A stretch of DNA of 26,028 bases from an uncultured Bacilli bacterium (GTDB taxonomy: Bacteria; Bacillota_I; Bacilli_A; RF39; UBA660). Position numbers and translations under genes: made by a program. Below are positions 7,093 through 16,077 of the stretch, in pieces (position 1 is the stretch's first letter; every line of letters starts with the position of its first letter). Location: assembly GCA_947628075.1 (NCBI GenBank), contig CANQYF010000006.1:1-26028 (forward strand), given 5' to 3'. A model generated the notes under the pieces. That model was not told where the DNA came from, did no database searches, and was given only the letters and a program-made list of their open reading frames with translations.

Positions 7093-8187
7093 TTATAATG
7101 ATTCAATTGTTGTTTTATTTTCATTATCTGTATTTTCAACAAATAAATTATCTTTTAAGATAACCCCTTGGCTACCTAGATATTCCTTTAAATATTTAGT
7201 TGGATTATTAAAATGTACTGCTCCATCTAAATTCTTTTTATAAATAATATTGGCCCCTGCTTCATTATTTTCATCAACATAAAATTCACAAACTTCCACG
7301 ATTTCTCTTTGAAATCTACCAAGTTCCGCACTCATATAGCCTTTAACATGAATAGCTATTTGAACATATCTATGGATTGATTTTAAAAATTGATCAATAT
7401 CTTGGCTTGATTCAAGTAATGAATACATCCGCATTGGCACATTTAACGCTCTATCTGAGTGAATAGTTGATATAATGTTATGTCCAGATGAAATTGAGTT
7501 ACGAACAGCAGTAACTGCTTCTGCACTACGAACCTCGGAAAGTAAAATCCATCTTGGATTTTGCCGCATACATGCTACTAATACATCAGAATAAGAAGCG
7601 ATATTATTAGTTTTCATCGCTACAATATCTCGATGAGGAAATATTTTATCTAAGTGCAGTTCCAAAGTATCTTCAATTGTAATAATTTTTTCATTTTCTT
7701 TCGTATGGCTAGCTAGATATTTAACAAGCTCAGTTTTACCACTGCCTGTTTCTCCACTAACCATAATATTACAATGTCCTTCAACACAAGTTAAAAGAAA
7801 ATTTAACAAGTCTTCCGTAACATATTTTTCATTTATTAATTTATCTTTATTTAACCGAATCTTAGCAGGTGTTTTCCGAATAACACATGCTATACCATTG
7901 GTGGCCACTGAATCATGAATAAAATTAAGACGTAATTCTGCTGATTCGGCATCTAAAAATGGATGGGCCATATTAAACGTTTTTCCCATAACATTTGAAC
8001 ATTGAAAAGCCAACTTTTCCAGTAAAGCATTATTTATTTCTGGTCTTTCAATTCGATATACACCTTTATCTAATGTTTTAAGATGAATTTGACCACCATT
8101 ACCATAAGATACATCGGTAATATTATCATCATCAATAAATTCTTTTAGTGGTCCAAAATCAATTTGTGAAAATATAGCATCATTCAT
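7093..8187 (-). CDS. tadA: TadA/CpaF-type secretion ATPase
   Basis: This 364-aa cytoplasmic hexameric ATPase of the type II/IV secretion superfamily powers pilin assembly. Visible motifs, in order: N-terminal domain (1-110), Walker A G-E-T-G-S-G-K-T (145-152), Asp box I-T-I-E-D-T-L-E-L (169-177), Walker B R-W-I-L-L-S-E-V-R (212-220) with Glu in the usual E-V/M-R context, and His box S-S-G-H-N-I-I-S-T-I-H-S-D (233-245). All catalytic elements are intact. It is somewhat shorter than many CpaF proteins (about 450 aa), through a reduced N-terminus. A GAGGGTGA Shine-Dalgarno precedes the ATG. This is the gene that fixes the identity of the locus. Confidence 0.92.
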   Translation of the reverse strand: MNDAIFSQIDFGPLKEFIDDDNITDVSYGNGGQIHLKTLDKGVYRIERPEINNALLEKLAFQCSNVMGKTFNMAHPFLDAESAELRLNFIHDSVATNGIACVIRKTPAKIRLNKDKLINEKYVTEDLLNFLLTCVEGHCNIMVSGETGSGKTELVKYLASHTKENEKIITIEDTLELHLDKIFPHRDIVAMKTNNIASYSDVLVACMRQNPRWILLSEVRSAEAVTAVRNSISSGHNIISTIHSDRALNVPMRMYSLLESSQDIDQFLKSIHRYVQIAIHVKGYMSAELGRFQREIVEVCEFYVDENNEAGANIIYKKNLDGAVHFNNPTKYLKEYLGSQGVILKDNLFVENTDNENKTTIESL

Positions 8188-8220
8188 TTTTAGTCACCCT
8201 CTTTCCTTTTTATTTTTAAT

Positions 8221-8985
8221 TTAATCCCCAACTACTGCAGCATTACGCATTATAAATTGATATAATACTTGACTAGCTACAATTGTATCACCTGGATTAG
8301 CTGTATATGAAGCATTTCTTGGTACTGGTATAATTTCAACACCCCCAACACGATCTGATATATTAAGTAAATCATGTAAGTCTTTAGGCACTGAAAATAA
8401 TAATTGGGCAGAATCTCCAGCATTTGAATCCCAGAATACATCATTACCACTTGAATCTCTAACCGCTAAAACTTCAATACTTTCAATTAATGGTCCATAC
8501 ATTATTTTACCACTATCATCACGAGCTGAAGCATATAAATCAATATAATCTCCTGGTTGAATTGAGTTAGCATAGGTTGTTTGACTAGTAACTGGTAATG
8601 AATATAAAGCATAACCATCAGGTATATCTTCTAATATTGAATTAGGTAAGCGATCACATATTTGAGATTGATAGAAAAAACCATTGGCAGGAATACTAGT
8701 TCCATAACAAACAAATTTTCCTTCGATACTACCAACGTTTTGAATAATATCACTATCTCTTAAAGTACTTTGAGTAATTTCTTTATAGCCAATATTATCT
8801 GAACTTATTACACTACCACTATCAACTCTTTCAATTGCATATGGTATTTTAATAGTTGTTATTGCAGCTTCAACTCTTTGATTATAAAAATACCATAATA
8901 CTATAACACCAGCTAAAACCGCTAATATTGTCACTGTATTTTTATTACTAATAAATTTTTTTATTGTCGCTACTAAATTTCCCAT
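8221..8985 (-). CDS. cpaB: CpaB/RcpC-like SAF-domain pilus assembly protein
   Basis: This 254-aa protein has one N-terminal helix (about 17-33), then an extracytoplasmic SAF-like domain (about 43-105: I-K-I-P-Y-A-I-E-R-V-D-S-G-S-V-I), and a second beta-rich half with the CpaB-type Q-P-G-D-Y-I-D-L-Y and E-V-L-A-V-R segments (about 142-175). CpaB/RcpC proteins are periplasmic or cell-wall components of Tad machines. In monoderms, which have no secretin, they may bind peptidoglycan or the pilus channel. It sits between the small TadE-like gene and the ATPase, as usual. A GAAAGGAA Shine-Dalgarno supports the start. Confidence 0.8.
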   Translation of the reverse strand: MGNLVATIKKFISNKNTVTILAVLAGVIVLWYFYNQRVEAAITTIKIPYAIERVDSGSVISSDNIGYKEITQSTLRDSDIIQNVGSIEGKFVCYGTSIPANGFFYQSQICDRLPNSILEDIPDGYALYSLPVTSQTTYANSIQPGDYIDLYASARDDSGKIMYGPLIESIEVLAVRDSSGNDVFWDSNAGDSAQLLFSVPKDLHDLLNISDRVGGVEIIPVPRNASYTANPGDTIVASQVLYQFIMRNAAVVGD

Positions 8986-9009
8986 ATTTTATTCCTTTCA
9001 TTCTTAATA

Positions 9010-9417
9010 TTAATTTGTGCCATATTCTAATATTGCATCTACTCTATTTGTCATATCAAATGTTTCACTAGAATCATTTATAACATAAGTATCAGTACTA
9101 CTTTTTATTTCAACACTAACTTTAGGTGGTGCTTCGTAAATAGATGTGAAAAATAATTCATATTTTGAAGAGACAGAAGAACTATCAACAAATCTTCTTA
9201 AGAAATTTTCAATAAATTTTTCTCTATTTATTTTTAGTTCTCCATATTCTCTATAATAAGCATAATCTATTGCATCTACCATTGAGGCTTCACTTATTTG
9301 TTTAAGTGTATAATAATCTTCCGTGTTATTAGAGGTAACATTTCGAATTAAAAGTAAGATTACAATAACAAATACCCCTAATAAAATTAACCAATAACCC
9401 CAATAACTTTCTTTCAT
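9010..9417 (-). CDS. Small single-pass membrane protein, TadE-like
   Basis: This 135-aa protein has a short N-terminus (M-K-E-S-Y-W-G-Y-W), a hydrophobic helix (about 11-26) and an extracellular remainder with no Cys. The start has a near-perfect AAAGGAGG Shine-Dalgarno (plus 9428-9435), which begins right after the stop of the 1397-aa gene. Size, topology and its place beside cpaB are those of a TadE/TadF minor pilin, and the M-K-E opening echoes the pilin leaders at 4785 and 5061, but it lacks the A-x-G. I do not recognise the family with certainty. Confidence 0.55.
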   Translation of the reverse strand: MKESYWGYWLILLGVFVIVILLLIRNVTSNNTEDYYTLKQISEASMVDAIDYAYYREYGELKINREKFIENFLRRFVDSSSVSSKYELFFTSIYEAPPKVSVEIKSSTDTYVINDSSETFDMTNRVDAILEYGTN

Positions 9418-9435
9418 TAAAATGTTTCCTCCTTT

Positions 9436-12400
9436 CTATTTCCAAGCTGGTCCAACACCACTATTACCATAATTTTTATATACTATATTAGCATTACCTG
9501 GTATATGTAAAGTAGCTATTGTTGACTCTCCCCAATCCCATGGAGTAAAGTAACCTGACTCTTGTGTTAACGTACCTTTTCTCTCATCATCAGTTAAAGG
9601 CCTTTTTGTTGAAAATTCTATATCAACTTTAGAATCACCAACTAAGCGATCTATTAATTCACTATAACAGAAAACATTCTTATAAGTTGTTTTACCATCT
9701 ATATAATCATAACACTTAAGACTATTATTGGCATAGCCACCTTCTGATTTCATTTCATTATTATAATTTCTTATTATTTTCTTAGCATTATTATCAAGTA
9801 CTATTTTCATTGCAAAATCTTTACCCGTATTAGAAGGATTTTTAGAAACATCATATTCATAAATGGTTTCACCATTTGTTTGAATTTCTTCGATAGTAGC
9901 AAAAGCTTTCAATTCAACTGCTGTATTAATTTCTGTAATACTATCTTTTGTATTCCAGTTATCACCTAAAGTACGGTCATTTGGATTAATATCATTTGGA
10001 GTAATAGGACGATAATTAATATCCTTATTTAAAATACAACTTTCACATGTAGTTGGACACTTATCATTCTCACAATAAGGTGGATCCTTTATTTCACAAG
10101 GTGGCTCACAAGTTGTAGGACAATCAGGACAATCTACAATATATCTACAAATGTATTTGCCATTATTAACAATAGAATCTGGTGTACATTTTGCAGCATC
10201 TTTTAATTTATTAATATGAACAACTACACTATCTTTCTCTTTACCACTTTTAATGTCACCCCAAATACGACCAAGTTTACCAGTGTCATAATGTTCACCT
10301 AAATCTTTAACACTTAAACTATAATTATAAACACCAGAACTAGTTGCAAATGAAATAGGTAATTTACTTACTAAAGGTGTTACATTAGTATTTTTTAATG
10401 CATTTTCTTCAGTATCTATTACTACTGTTCCAGATGGATGTAATGTAAATGCAACAGTTGGAACAGAGAAGTCAGCAGTCGAAGGCATTGTTTCTTTTAA
10501 TCTTAATGTTTTGGTAATATTAAATGTAATTAACTTACAACTAAAATTGGTTCCATTAGTGCTATTATCAGAACAAACCATTTTTGTAACTTGTTCAGTT
10601 GGTATAGTACTTGTATTACTAGCTATTTTAAAGCCGCCACTTGTACAAGTATCATAACTATCATCAACAACATCCTTACTTAAAGACATATTTGAATAAT
10701 CATAAGAAATTGATGTTTCACAATATTCTATTTTTGGCTTATCATCATGTGAAGAATTAACTACTAAAGCATCCAACCCTTTATTCTTTATATTAGTCAT
10801 ATATTCTTCACTATAATCAAAGGTGATTTGAGGATCAAAATTATAACTCATTGTCCAACTTGTACATGAATTATATGTTGATTCTATCGTGTTCAAATCG
10901 TTTATACTCTTTGTTAAATTTTTACTAGCATCTGAAACTTTTTTACTTGTATATACATCTTGAATATTTTTATCATTACTATAATAAGTACATTTTATAT
11001 TATTACCACTAACTTGACATCCAGAAATTCCAGATTGAAGTTCAAATACTTTAAAATCTTTTAATACCTCTACTTTATCACGAGCATATGGATTATAAGC
11101 TGTAAATTCAAAAGTAACATTTTTTCCTGTCTTTTTACTTGCAGCATTATAAAATGACCATAAATTATAATTATTTATAATATCTTGTCTTTTATCTTCA
11201 AAATCATTTTCAAATGAATCTCTATCTAATTTAGAAGTATAACAAGTTTTAGAGCCATCAACATGAGCTGATAATGAAAAATATCTTCCTTTATCTGTAC
11301 TTTGTACACCTGGCAATTTTACATAATAATCTTCCTTACACCAAACTTGGCAATATTTATTGTCTTTAAATAGTTTAGTAGCTTCATATGAATTACCAAC
11401 AGCATCTTCATAATTAATAATACAATTAGTTACATCTGATTTAGTTGGCATTTCACAAACACTACTACTTTCTTTTTTCATACCTTCTTGAATCTTAACG
11501 GAATCATTTAATGTATCTGTACAAGTAGCATTTCCAACTAATGTTGTACATTTATTGCCATCAACATTATTTTTACAAATTCTAATGTATTGTTCTTTAT
11601 TTACTTTTGTATGTGAAATACCACTATCATCGGTAAATGTATAGGTACCATCTGATTCAAGATAAGGGTTTTCACAATCATAAGTTGGATTTTGTGGCTT
11701 ACAATCTCTTACTATATAAGAGTATGTTTTATTATATTTAAATTCACCCCTATAGTTTATATAATTATAAAGTTTGCCTTCAGGATACTTTGATATTTTT
11801 CCTGTTTCTAAATCATCACAAGTTAATGCATTATCACACTCCATATACCATGTGTCTTTATCCACAATTTCTCCAGTATAACCATATCCATATTGATTAG
11901 GATTACTATCTCCATTAGTAACTATACACTTTACTGGACAGTACATATCTGGAATGTCACAATTAACTTGAAGATTAGTTTCTTTATCTAATATATTGTC
12001 GGCATTACTATTTCTGCAAGCAATTTCATGTTCTAAACAACATTTTTTTTCTACATAAGTTTCACATGAACTTTCAATACCTGAATTACAACCGAGATAT
12101 AAATTAAAACATGATGTTTGCTCTAAGCATAAATCAACAGATCCTTTTATTTCCTTTTTTATAATATTTGCATTATTTCCACTAGAGGAATTCCCGCCAG
12201 GAACATAAAAGTCATTATTATATAAAACATAAAAATTTTGGCAGTTTCCATTTTGACACTTAGGGGCATTAGATCTAAATACATATGCCTCTGAGTTTTC
12301 GACATTGCCTGTATATTCAATATCAAATTTATAATTTATTTTATCTTCACAAACTTTTGGTGATACTCCTGTAAAATGCACCGATAATGTTACTTTTCCT

Positions 12401-13629
12401 TTTCCATTTTTAATAAATTTTTTGAAATCTATCTTATTACCTTTAATTTCTTCATTATTTGCATAAATAGTATAACTTGCATTAAGCTTTTTACAATTAT
12501 CACAAGAAAATGTAGCAGTAGCTATAGACTTATCGTCAGTAAAGCCATTAAGATTGAAATCGTACGATACATTAACTTGTTTTGTGTTCTCACTAGCAGA
12601 GATGTTATTTATAATTATTACAGGCTCATCATTCCAAGTAAGCCTCTCTTCACTTGACTCAATGTACTCTAAAGCAGCTTTTAATCCCTTTAAAAGTAAA
12701 TCGCCAGCTGTTCCATTATTTCCAGAAGCCCCTGTACCAACTAAACCAGAAGAATAAGCAGCTTCGGAATTTTTGCCATACCATAAGTCGGCAATTTTCG
12801 CCCCCTCTTTTACGTATTCTCTAGACCAAAACCACGCATTTGTAGAAAGATTCAAGTTGTCTCCGTAACTTTTTATATATACCCTTATGTCATCAGCACA
12901 AGGTCGTGCAGTTCCACATGCTCTTAATGGCCCTCCACTTAATTTCTTATTTATCTCTTGTATTACAGAACTTATGTCATAGTATTTTATAAATCTATTA
13001 ACATAATAGGCGTGTGCATAATAAAAATCCTCCGTATTATTACCATTGGTATCTTGGTTTTTCCATATCATTTCGTAGACTCTAAGGGCTAAATTTGTTT
13101 TAACATAGTCAAGATCATTATCACCTTTATAGTTTTTATTTTGAACGCCATACCCATCATTCAATATTGCTAATATTCCGGCATCATATGCTCTTTTTTC
13201 TAAACTATCAATATTTGGATCTAATAATTTTTCTTTACAGTAAAAAGCAACGCCGGGTATTAACTCACTAATTCCATCATCGTTTATCTCATTTGCTCCT
13301 GTAGGCAAACCAGGATTCCGGCAATATGCTGTATATTTTTTTTCGCTTAAATCTTTTAAAATATATTGAGCATAACTTATCGGCCCCACAAAAACTTCTT
13401 GATACGAGTCAGAATCAGGAAGAACAAAATTACCATCGTCATCATAAAAAGCAGTTCCTGAATAGGCATAAACGCCTGTGCCGACTGAAGGATTAAAACC
13501 ATAAGAAGGATATAAGAACGTGTTACCGCTATCTTTTGATATACTACCATTACATACTAAAGCTTTAGTACTACTAATTCCTATAAATAATATTAATAAA
13601 GTAAATAGTAATTTATTTAACTTTTTCAT
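9436..13629 (-). CDS. Large secreted Cys-rich adhesin-like protein with thioester-domain-like N-terminus
   Basis: This 1397-aa protein has a signal peptide (about 1-23). Residues about 40-195 follow the pattern of Gram-positive thioester adhesin domains: a Y-x-A-Y-C-R-N-P-G around Cys103, A-G-I-L-A-I-L-N-D-G-Y-G (150-161), and a helix ending E-M-I-W (186-189). Thioester domains carry T-Q-x-A-I-W at that last site and join the Gln to the Cys. Here the Gln position is Tyr185, so the bond may not form. The rest is a long beta-type, Cys-dense ectodomain with C-x-x-C-P-x-x-C clusters near residues 1155-1195. There is no LPxTG motif and no C-terminal helix, so it is either released or held by a partner, possibly the pilus. 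Its ATG overlaps the upstream stop (ATGA). A surface or tip adhesin role is inferred. Confidence 0.65.
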   Translation of the reverse strand: MKKLNKLLFTLLILFIGISSTKALVCNGSISKDSGNTFLYPSYGFNPSVGTGVYAYSGTAFYDDDGNFVLPDSDSYQEVFVGPISYAQYILKDLSEKKYTAYCRNPGLPTGANEINDDGISELIPGVAFYCKEKLLDPNIDSLEKRAYDAGILAILNDGYGVQNKNYKGDNDLDYVKTNLALRVYEMIWKNQDTNGNNTEDFYYAHAYYVNRFIKYYDISSVIQEINKKLSGGPLRACGTARPCADDIRVYIKSYGDNLNLSTNAWFWSREYVKEGAKIADLWYGKNSEAAYSSGLVGTGASGNNGTAGDLLLKGLKAALEYIESSEERLTWNDEPVIIINNISASENTKQVNVSYDFNLNGFTDDKSIATATFSCDNCKKLNASYTIYANNEEIKGNKIDFKKFIKNGKGKVTLSVHFTGVSPKVCEDKINYKFDIEYTGNVENSEAYVFRSNAPKCQNGNCQNFYVLYNNDFYVPGGNSSSGNNANIIKKEIKGSVDLCLEQTSCFNLYLGCNSGIESSCETYVEKKCCLEHEIACRNSNADNILDKETNLQVNCDIPDMYCPVKCIVTNGDSNPNQYGYGYTGEIVDKDTWYMECDNALTCDDLETGKISKYPEGKLYNYINYRGEFKYNKTYSYIVRDCKPQNPTYDCENPYLESDGTYTFTDDSGISHTKVNKEQYIRICKNNVDGNKCTTLVGNATCTDTLNDSVKIQEGMKKESSSVCEMPTKSDVTNCIINYEDAVGNSYEATKLFKDNKYCQVWCKEDYYVKLPGVQSTDKGRYFSLSAHVDGSKTCYTSKLDRDSFENDFEDKRQDIINNYNLWSFYNAASKKTGKNVTFEFTAYNPYARDKVEVLKDFKVFELQSGISGCQVSGNNIKCTYYSNDKNIQDVYTSKKVSDASKNLTKSINDLNTIESTYNSCTSWTMSYNFDPQITFDYSEEYMTNIKNKGLDALVVNSSHDDKPKIEYCETSISYDYSNMSLSKDVVDDSYDTCTSGGFKIASNTSTIPTEQVTKMVCSDNSTNGTNFSCKLITFNITKTLRLKETMPSTADFSVPTVAFTLHPSGTVVIDTEENALKNTNVTPLVSKLPISFATSSGVYNYSLSVKDLGEHYDTGKLGRIWGDIKSGKEKDSVVVHINKLKDAAKCTPDSIVNNGKYICRYIVDCPDCPTTCEPPCEIKDPPYCENDKCPTTCESCILNKDINYRPITPNDINPNDRTLGDNWNTKDSITEINTAVELKAFATIEEIQTNGETIYEYDVSKNPSNTGKDFAMKIVLDNNAKKIIRNYNNEMKSEGGYANNSLKCYDYIDGKTTYKNVFCYSELIDRLVGDSKVDIEFSTKRPLTDDERKGTLTQESGYFTPWDWGESTIATLHIPGNANIVYKNYGNSGVGPAWK

Positions 13630-14339
13630 AATCCTAAATCCCTCTGTTTCTTTTTATTTTTTATAATAATTGTTGTTGCTGTTATTCCCCCAATTGCAAC
13701 AACTCCACCAACAATTATCCATTTATATTGTTTTATAAAATCTAACATTTTAGATTCTTTCTTTTCTTCAGTTGGTGTTTTTCCTTCTTCATTTATCTTT
13801 CCTGAAGTATAATTTTGAATTTGAGTTAAAAATTCATCTTCGTCTATTTCATCAAACGTAACAAATCTTTGACATAAATAAAAATCCTTATATTCTTCAC
13901 AAATTGCTCTATTTGAAAATTCATTAAATCTTGGTGTTGTCTTGTAAAAAGTTTTATATGATTCATTTGGACATCCAGTCTGATCTGATGAATAAACATC
14001 TAATGTAAAATTTACTACTTTATCTAAGTTATACCATTCATATGTTATAATGCCATCTTTAGCATCACTAGATTTAAAAGTAATCTTACCATTATCATAA
14101 TCATTTTTTAAAACTGCATATAATTCGTCAGTAACATTTAGAATTGTTATTTTCATAACTGTGTATCTTAATGGAAACTGTTCTGAATTATCTACCCTTT
14201 CTTCTAATTCATACTCAAATTTAACATTTGATGCTTTCTGAGTTAATTCCATCTGTTCTTGATAATCACACATAGAGGCTGCTTTTACATTTATTCCAAA
14301 AGAAAATAACGCTACTAAAAAGATTAATATTTTCTTCAT
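13626..14339 (-). CDS. Membrane-anchored surface protein, first gene of the Tad operon
   Basis: This 237-aa protein has a signal peptide (about 1-20), an extracellular domain of about 180 residues with several Cys, a short charged linker rich in Glu/Lys, one C-terminal helix (about 207-226) and a positively charged cytoplasmic tail. Secretion first and anchoring last gives type-I topology. An AGGTG Shine-Dalgarno (plus 14348-14352) and a strong promoter precede it. It overlaps the giant adhesin gene by four bases (ATGA), so the two products are probably made in step and may form a complex in which this protein anchors the adhesin. I do not recognise the family. Confidence 0.7.
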   Translation of the reverse strand: MKKILIFLVALFSFGINVKAASMCDYQEQMELTQKASNVKFEYELEERVDNSEQFPLRYTVMKITILNVTDELYAVLKNDYDNGKITFKSSDAKDGIITYEWYNLDKVVNFTLDVYSSDQTGCPNESYKTFYKTTPRFNEFSNRAICEEYKDFYLCQRFVTFDEIDEDEFLTQIQNYTSGKINEEGKTPTEEKKESKMLDFIKQYKWIIVGGVVAIGGITATTIIIKNKKKQRDLGL

Positions 14340-14366
14340 TGATTAGACACCTACTCTCTATTTAAA

Positions 14367-14395
14367 ATTTTAACATAATGTCTACTCATTATCAA
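14367..14395 (-). promoter_or_regulatory. Promoter of the Tad assembly operon
   Basis: On the minus strand, TTGATA (plus 14390-14395), a 17-base spacer and TAAAAT (plus 14367-14372), with TG one base upstream of the -10 (extended -10). It drives the genes from 14339 down to 5375, and lies back-to-back with the plus-strand promoter at 14424-14452. Confidence 0.78.
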
Positions 14396-14423
14396 GTATT
14401 ATTCTGTGAAATAAACTCATTAA

Positions 14424-14452
14424 TTGATTAGTTTTTTAAGTTATGCTATTAT
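14424..14452 (+). promoter_or_regulatory. Promoter of the protease/phosphoesterase pair
   Basis: TTGATT (14424-14429), a 17-base spacer and TATTAT (14447-14452), with an extended TGC before the -10. The in-frame ATG at 14443 lies inside this promoter and cannot be on the transcript, which decides the start of the next gene. Confidence 0.72.
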
Positions 14453-14472
14453 TTAGTTGGGTGTATAAAATC

Positions 14473-15171
14473 ATGAATAAATTAAATAATTTTTTTAATC
14501 ATTTAACAAATATAAGTATTTCCTTAATTAAACAATTTTTAATTATTTTTCTTTATATAATAATGAATATATTTTTAAGCTTAGTATTTTTTAAAGATAT
14601 TAAGAATAGTAATTTGTGTAATATCCTAATAAGCTTGATTGTATTTATCGTATTTTTACTAATCTTTAGAAAATCTATTTTTCCTAAGGTTAATGATTTT
14701 AAAGAAAACGGTAAAAAATATATAAAAGATAATTTAAAATATTATATTATTGGTTTATTTATAATGGTAATTAGTAATACAATAATAAATATATTTATAA
14801 GTCCTGCTGCTAATGAAGTAAATGCTGAAAACATTTTAATAAAATTACCAATTTATTCAATTTTAAATATGTTAATTTTTGCTCCAATTGTAGAAGAATT
14901 AATGACTAGAGGAGTTTTAAAAGATACTTTTAAACATTTAACTACTTATGCTATTATTTCCGGTTTAATATTTGGTTTTTTACATGTTATGTTTAGTATT
15001 GGTGATAATATATTAGAATTATTTTATATTATACCTTATGGTATTTTAGGTAGTATGTTTGCTATTATGTATTATAAAACTGATAATATTTGGACTAATA
15101 TTTTTTATCATTTCTTACATAATTTTTTATGTATATTAATTGTTTTTATTAGTATGCTTTTAGGTGCTTAA
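14473..15171 (+). CDS. CPBP-type intramembrane metalloprotease
   Basis: This 232-aa polytopic membrane protein has about six hydrophobic segments. The CPBP (CAAX protease and bacteriocin-processing) motifs are present: E-E-L-M-T-R-G with the paired Glu and Arg, F-G-F-L-H-V with the first catalytic His, and N-I-F-Y-H-F-L-H-N-F with the second. The family cleaves or matures peptides within the membrane, and some members protect against self-made bacteriocins. The substrate here is unknown. The ATG at 14473 is chosen because the upstream in-frame ATG (14443) overlaps the -10 box. The next gene's ATG follows the stop directly, so the two are coupled. Confidence 0.85.
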   Translation: MNKLNNFFNHLTNISISLIKQFLIIFLYIIMNIFLSLVFFKDIKNSNLCNILISLIVFIVFLLIFRKSIFPKVNDFKENGKKYIKDNLKYYIIGLFIMVISNTIINIFISPAANEVNAENILIKLPIYSILNMLIFAPIVEELMTRGVLKDTFKHLTTYAIISGLIFGFLHVMFSIGDNILELFYIIPYGILGSMFAIMYYKTDNIWTNIFYHFLHNFLCILIVFISMLLGA

Positions 15172-15981
15172 ATGAAAAAAATATTGTTTATAATATTAAG
15201 TTTTATCATACTTATATTTTTATATGGTAGATATATTGAAGTTAATAACTTTAAAATAAAAGAATATACCATAAATAATGAAGATATTCCTAAAAGTTTT
15301 GAAAATTTAAAAATTGTTCATTTTTCTGATATTTTATATAATAATCAGTATCAAAAAAAATTCTCTAAACTAGTAGATAATATTAATAATTTAAAACCAG
15401 ATGTTATTATTTTTAGTGGAGATTTATTTAAAAAAGGTGAAAAATACACAGAAGATGATTATAATACATTAAAAGAATCTTTAGCTAAAATGGATGCTAA
15501 TCTTTATAAATTAGCTATAATTGGGGATAATGATCAAGAATATTTAGATAAATATCAAGAAATACTTTCGCAAAGTGATTTTAAACTTTTAGATAATGAA
15601 AATATGTTATTCTTTTATAAAGATAAAATCCCCATTAATATTATTGGGCTTACTAATTTAGAGAATATAAAGGATTTATTAGAGACTTCTGTTCCTTATA
15701 GTTATTCTTTAGCTATTATTCATGAACCTGATAATAGTCAAAGTTTAAGTAATTATAATATTAACACTATTATAAGTGGCCATTCTCTTGGTGGTATTAT
15801 AAAAATACCTTATGTTGGTGGTATATTTAAAAATGAAGGAGCTAATAAATATATAAATGATTATTATAAAATAAATAATAGTGAATTATTTATTTCTAAT
15901 GGGCTTGGTTATTACAAATTTAATTTTCGCTTATTTAATACCCCTTCTATTAATGTTTATAAATTTAAAGCACAAAAGTAA
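15172..15981 (+). CDS. Membrane-anchored metallophosphoesterase-fold protein with eroded metal site
   Basis: This 269-aa protein has an N-terminal helix (about 3-18), then a calcineurin-like phosphoesterase domain of the YkuE/YaeI type. The five family motifs can be found but several ligands are changed. S-D-L-H is S-D-I-L (52-55), with Asp53 kept and His lost. The second Asp is kept in S-G-D-L (Asp84). G-N-H-D is G-D-N-D (118-121), so the catalytic His is lost. The H-x-P His is kept as H-E-P-D (His184). G-H-T-H-G-G is G-H-S-L-G-G (203-208), with the second His lost. Enzymatic activity is therefore doubtful, or the metal use is altered. An AGGTG Shine-Dalgarno lies in the end of the protease gene. 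YkuE-like enzymes often act on lipid-linked or cell-envelope substrates. Confidence 0.78.
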   Translation: MKKILFIILSFIILIFLYGRYIEVNNFKIKEYTINNEDIPKSFENLKIVHFSDILYNNQYQKKFSKLVDNINNLKPDVIIFSGDLFKKGEKYTEDDYNTLKESLAKMDANLYKLAIIGDNDQEYLDKYQEILSQSDFKLLDNENMLFFYKDKIPINIIGLTNLENIKDLLETSVPYSYSLAIIHEPDNSQSLSNYNINTIISGHSLGGIIKIPYVGGIFKNEGANKYINDYYKINNSELFISNGLGYYKFNFRLFNTPSINVYKFKAQK

Positions 15982-16011
15982 GTTAAAATTTTATGGTTTT
16001 AAAGCTGTAAT

Positions 16012-16060
16012 TGGTAATATATAAATTCTTATATTATTTAATTTAATATACCATATTTTT
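16012..16060 (+). terminator. Probable terminator after the phosphoesterase gene
   Basis: An imperfect inverted repeat (TGGTA... at 16012 with ...TATACCA ending at 16053, bulged) is followed by TATTTTTATT. Weak but correctly placed. Confidence 0.45.
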
Positions 16061-16077
16061 ATTAATTTTCAATTGTC

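Noticed and set aside
14443..14472. Longer start for the CPBP protease at 14443
   Set aside because: This ATG lies within the promoter -10 region, so it would not be in the transcript.
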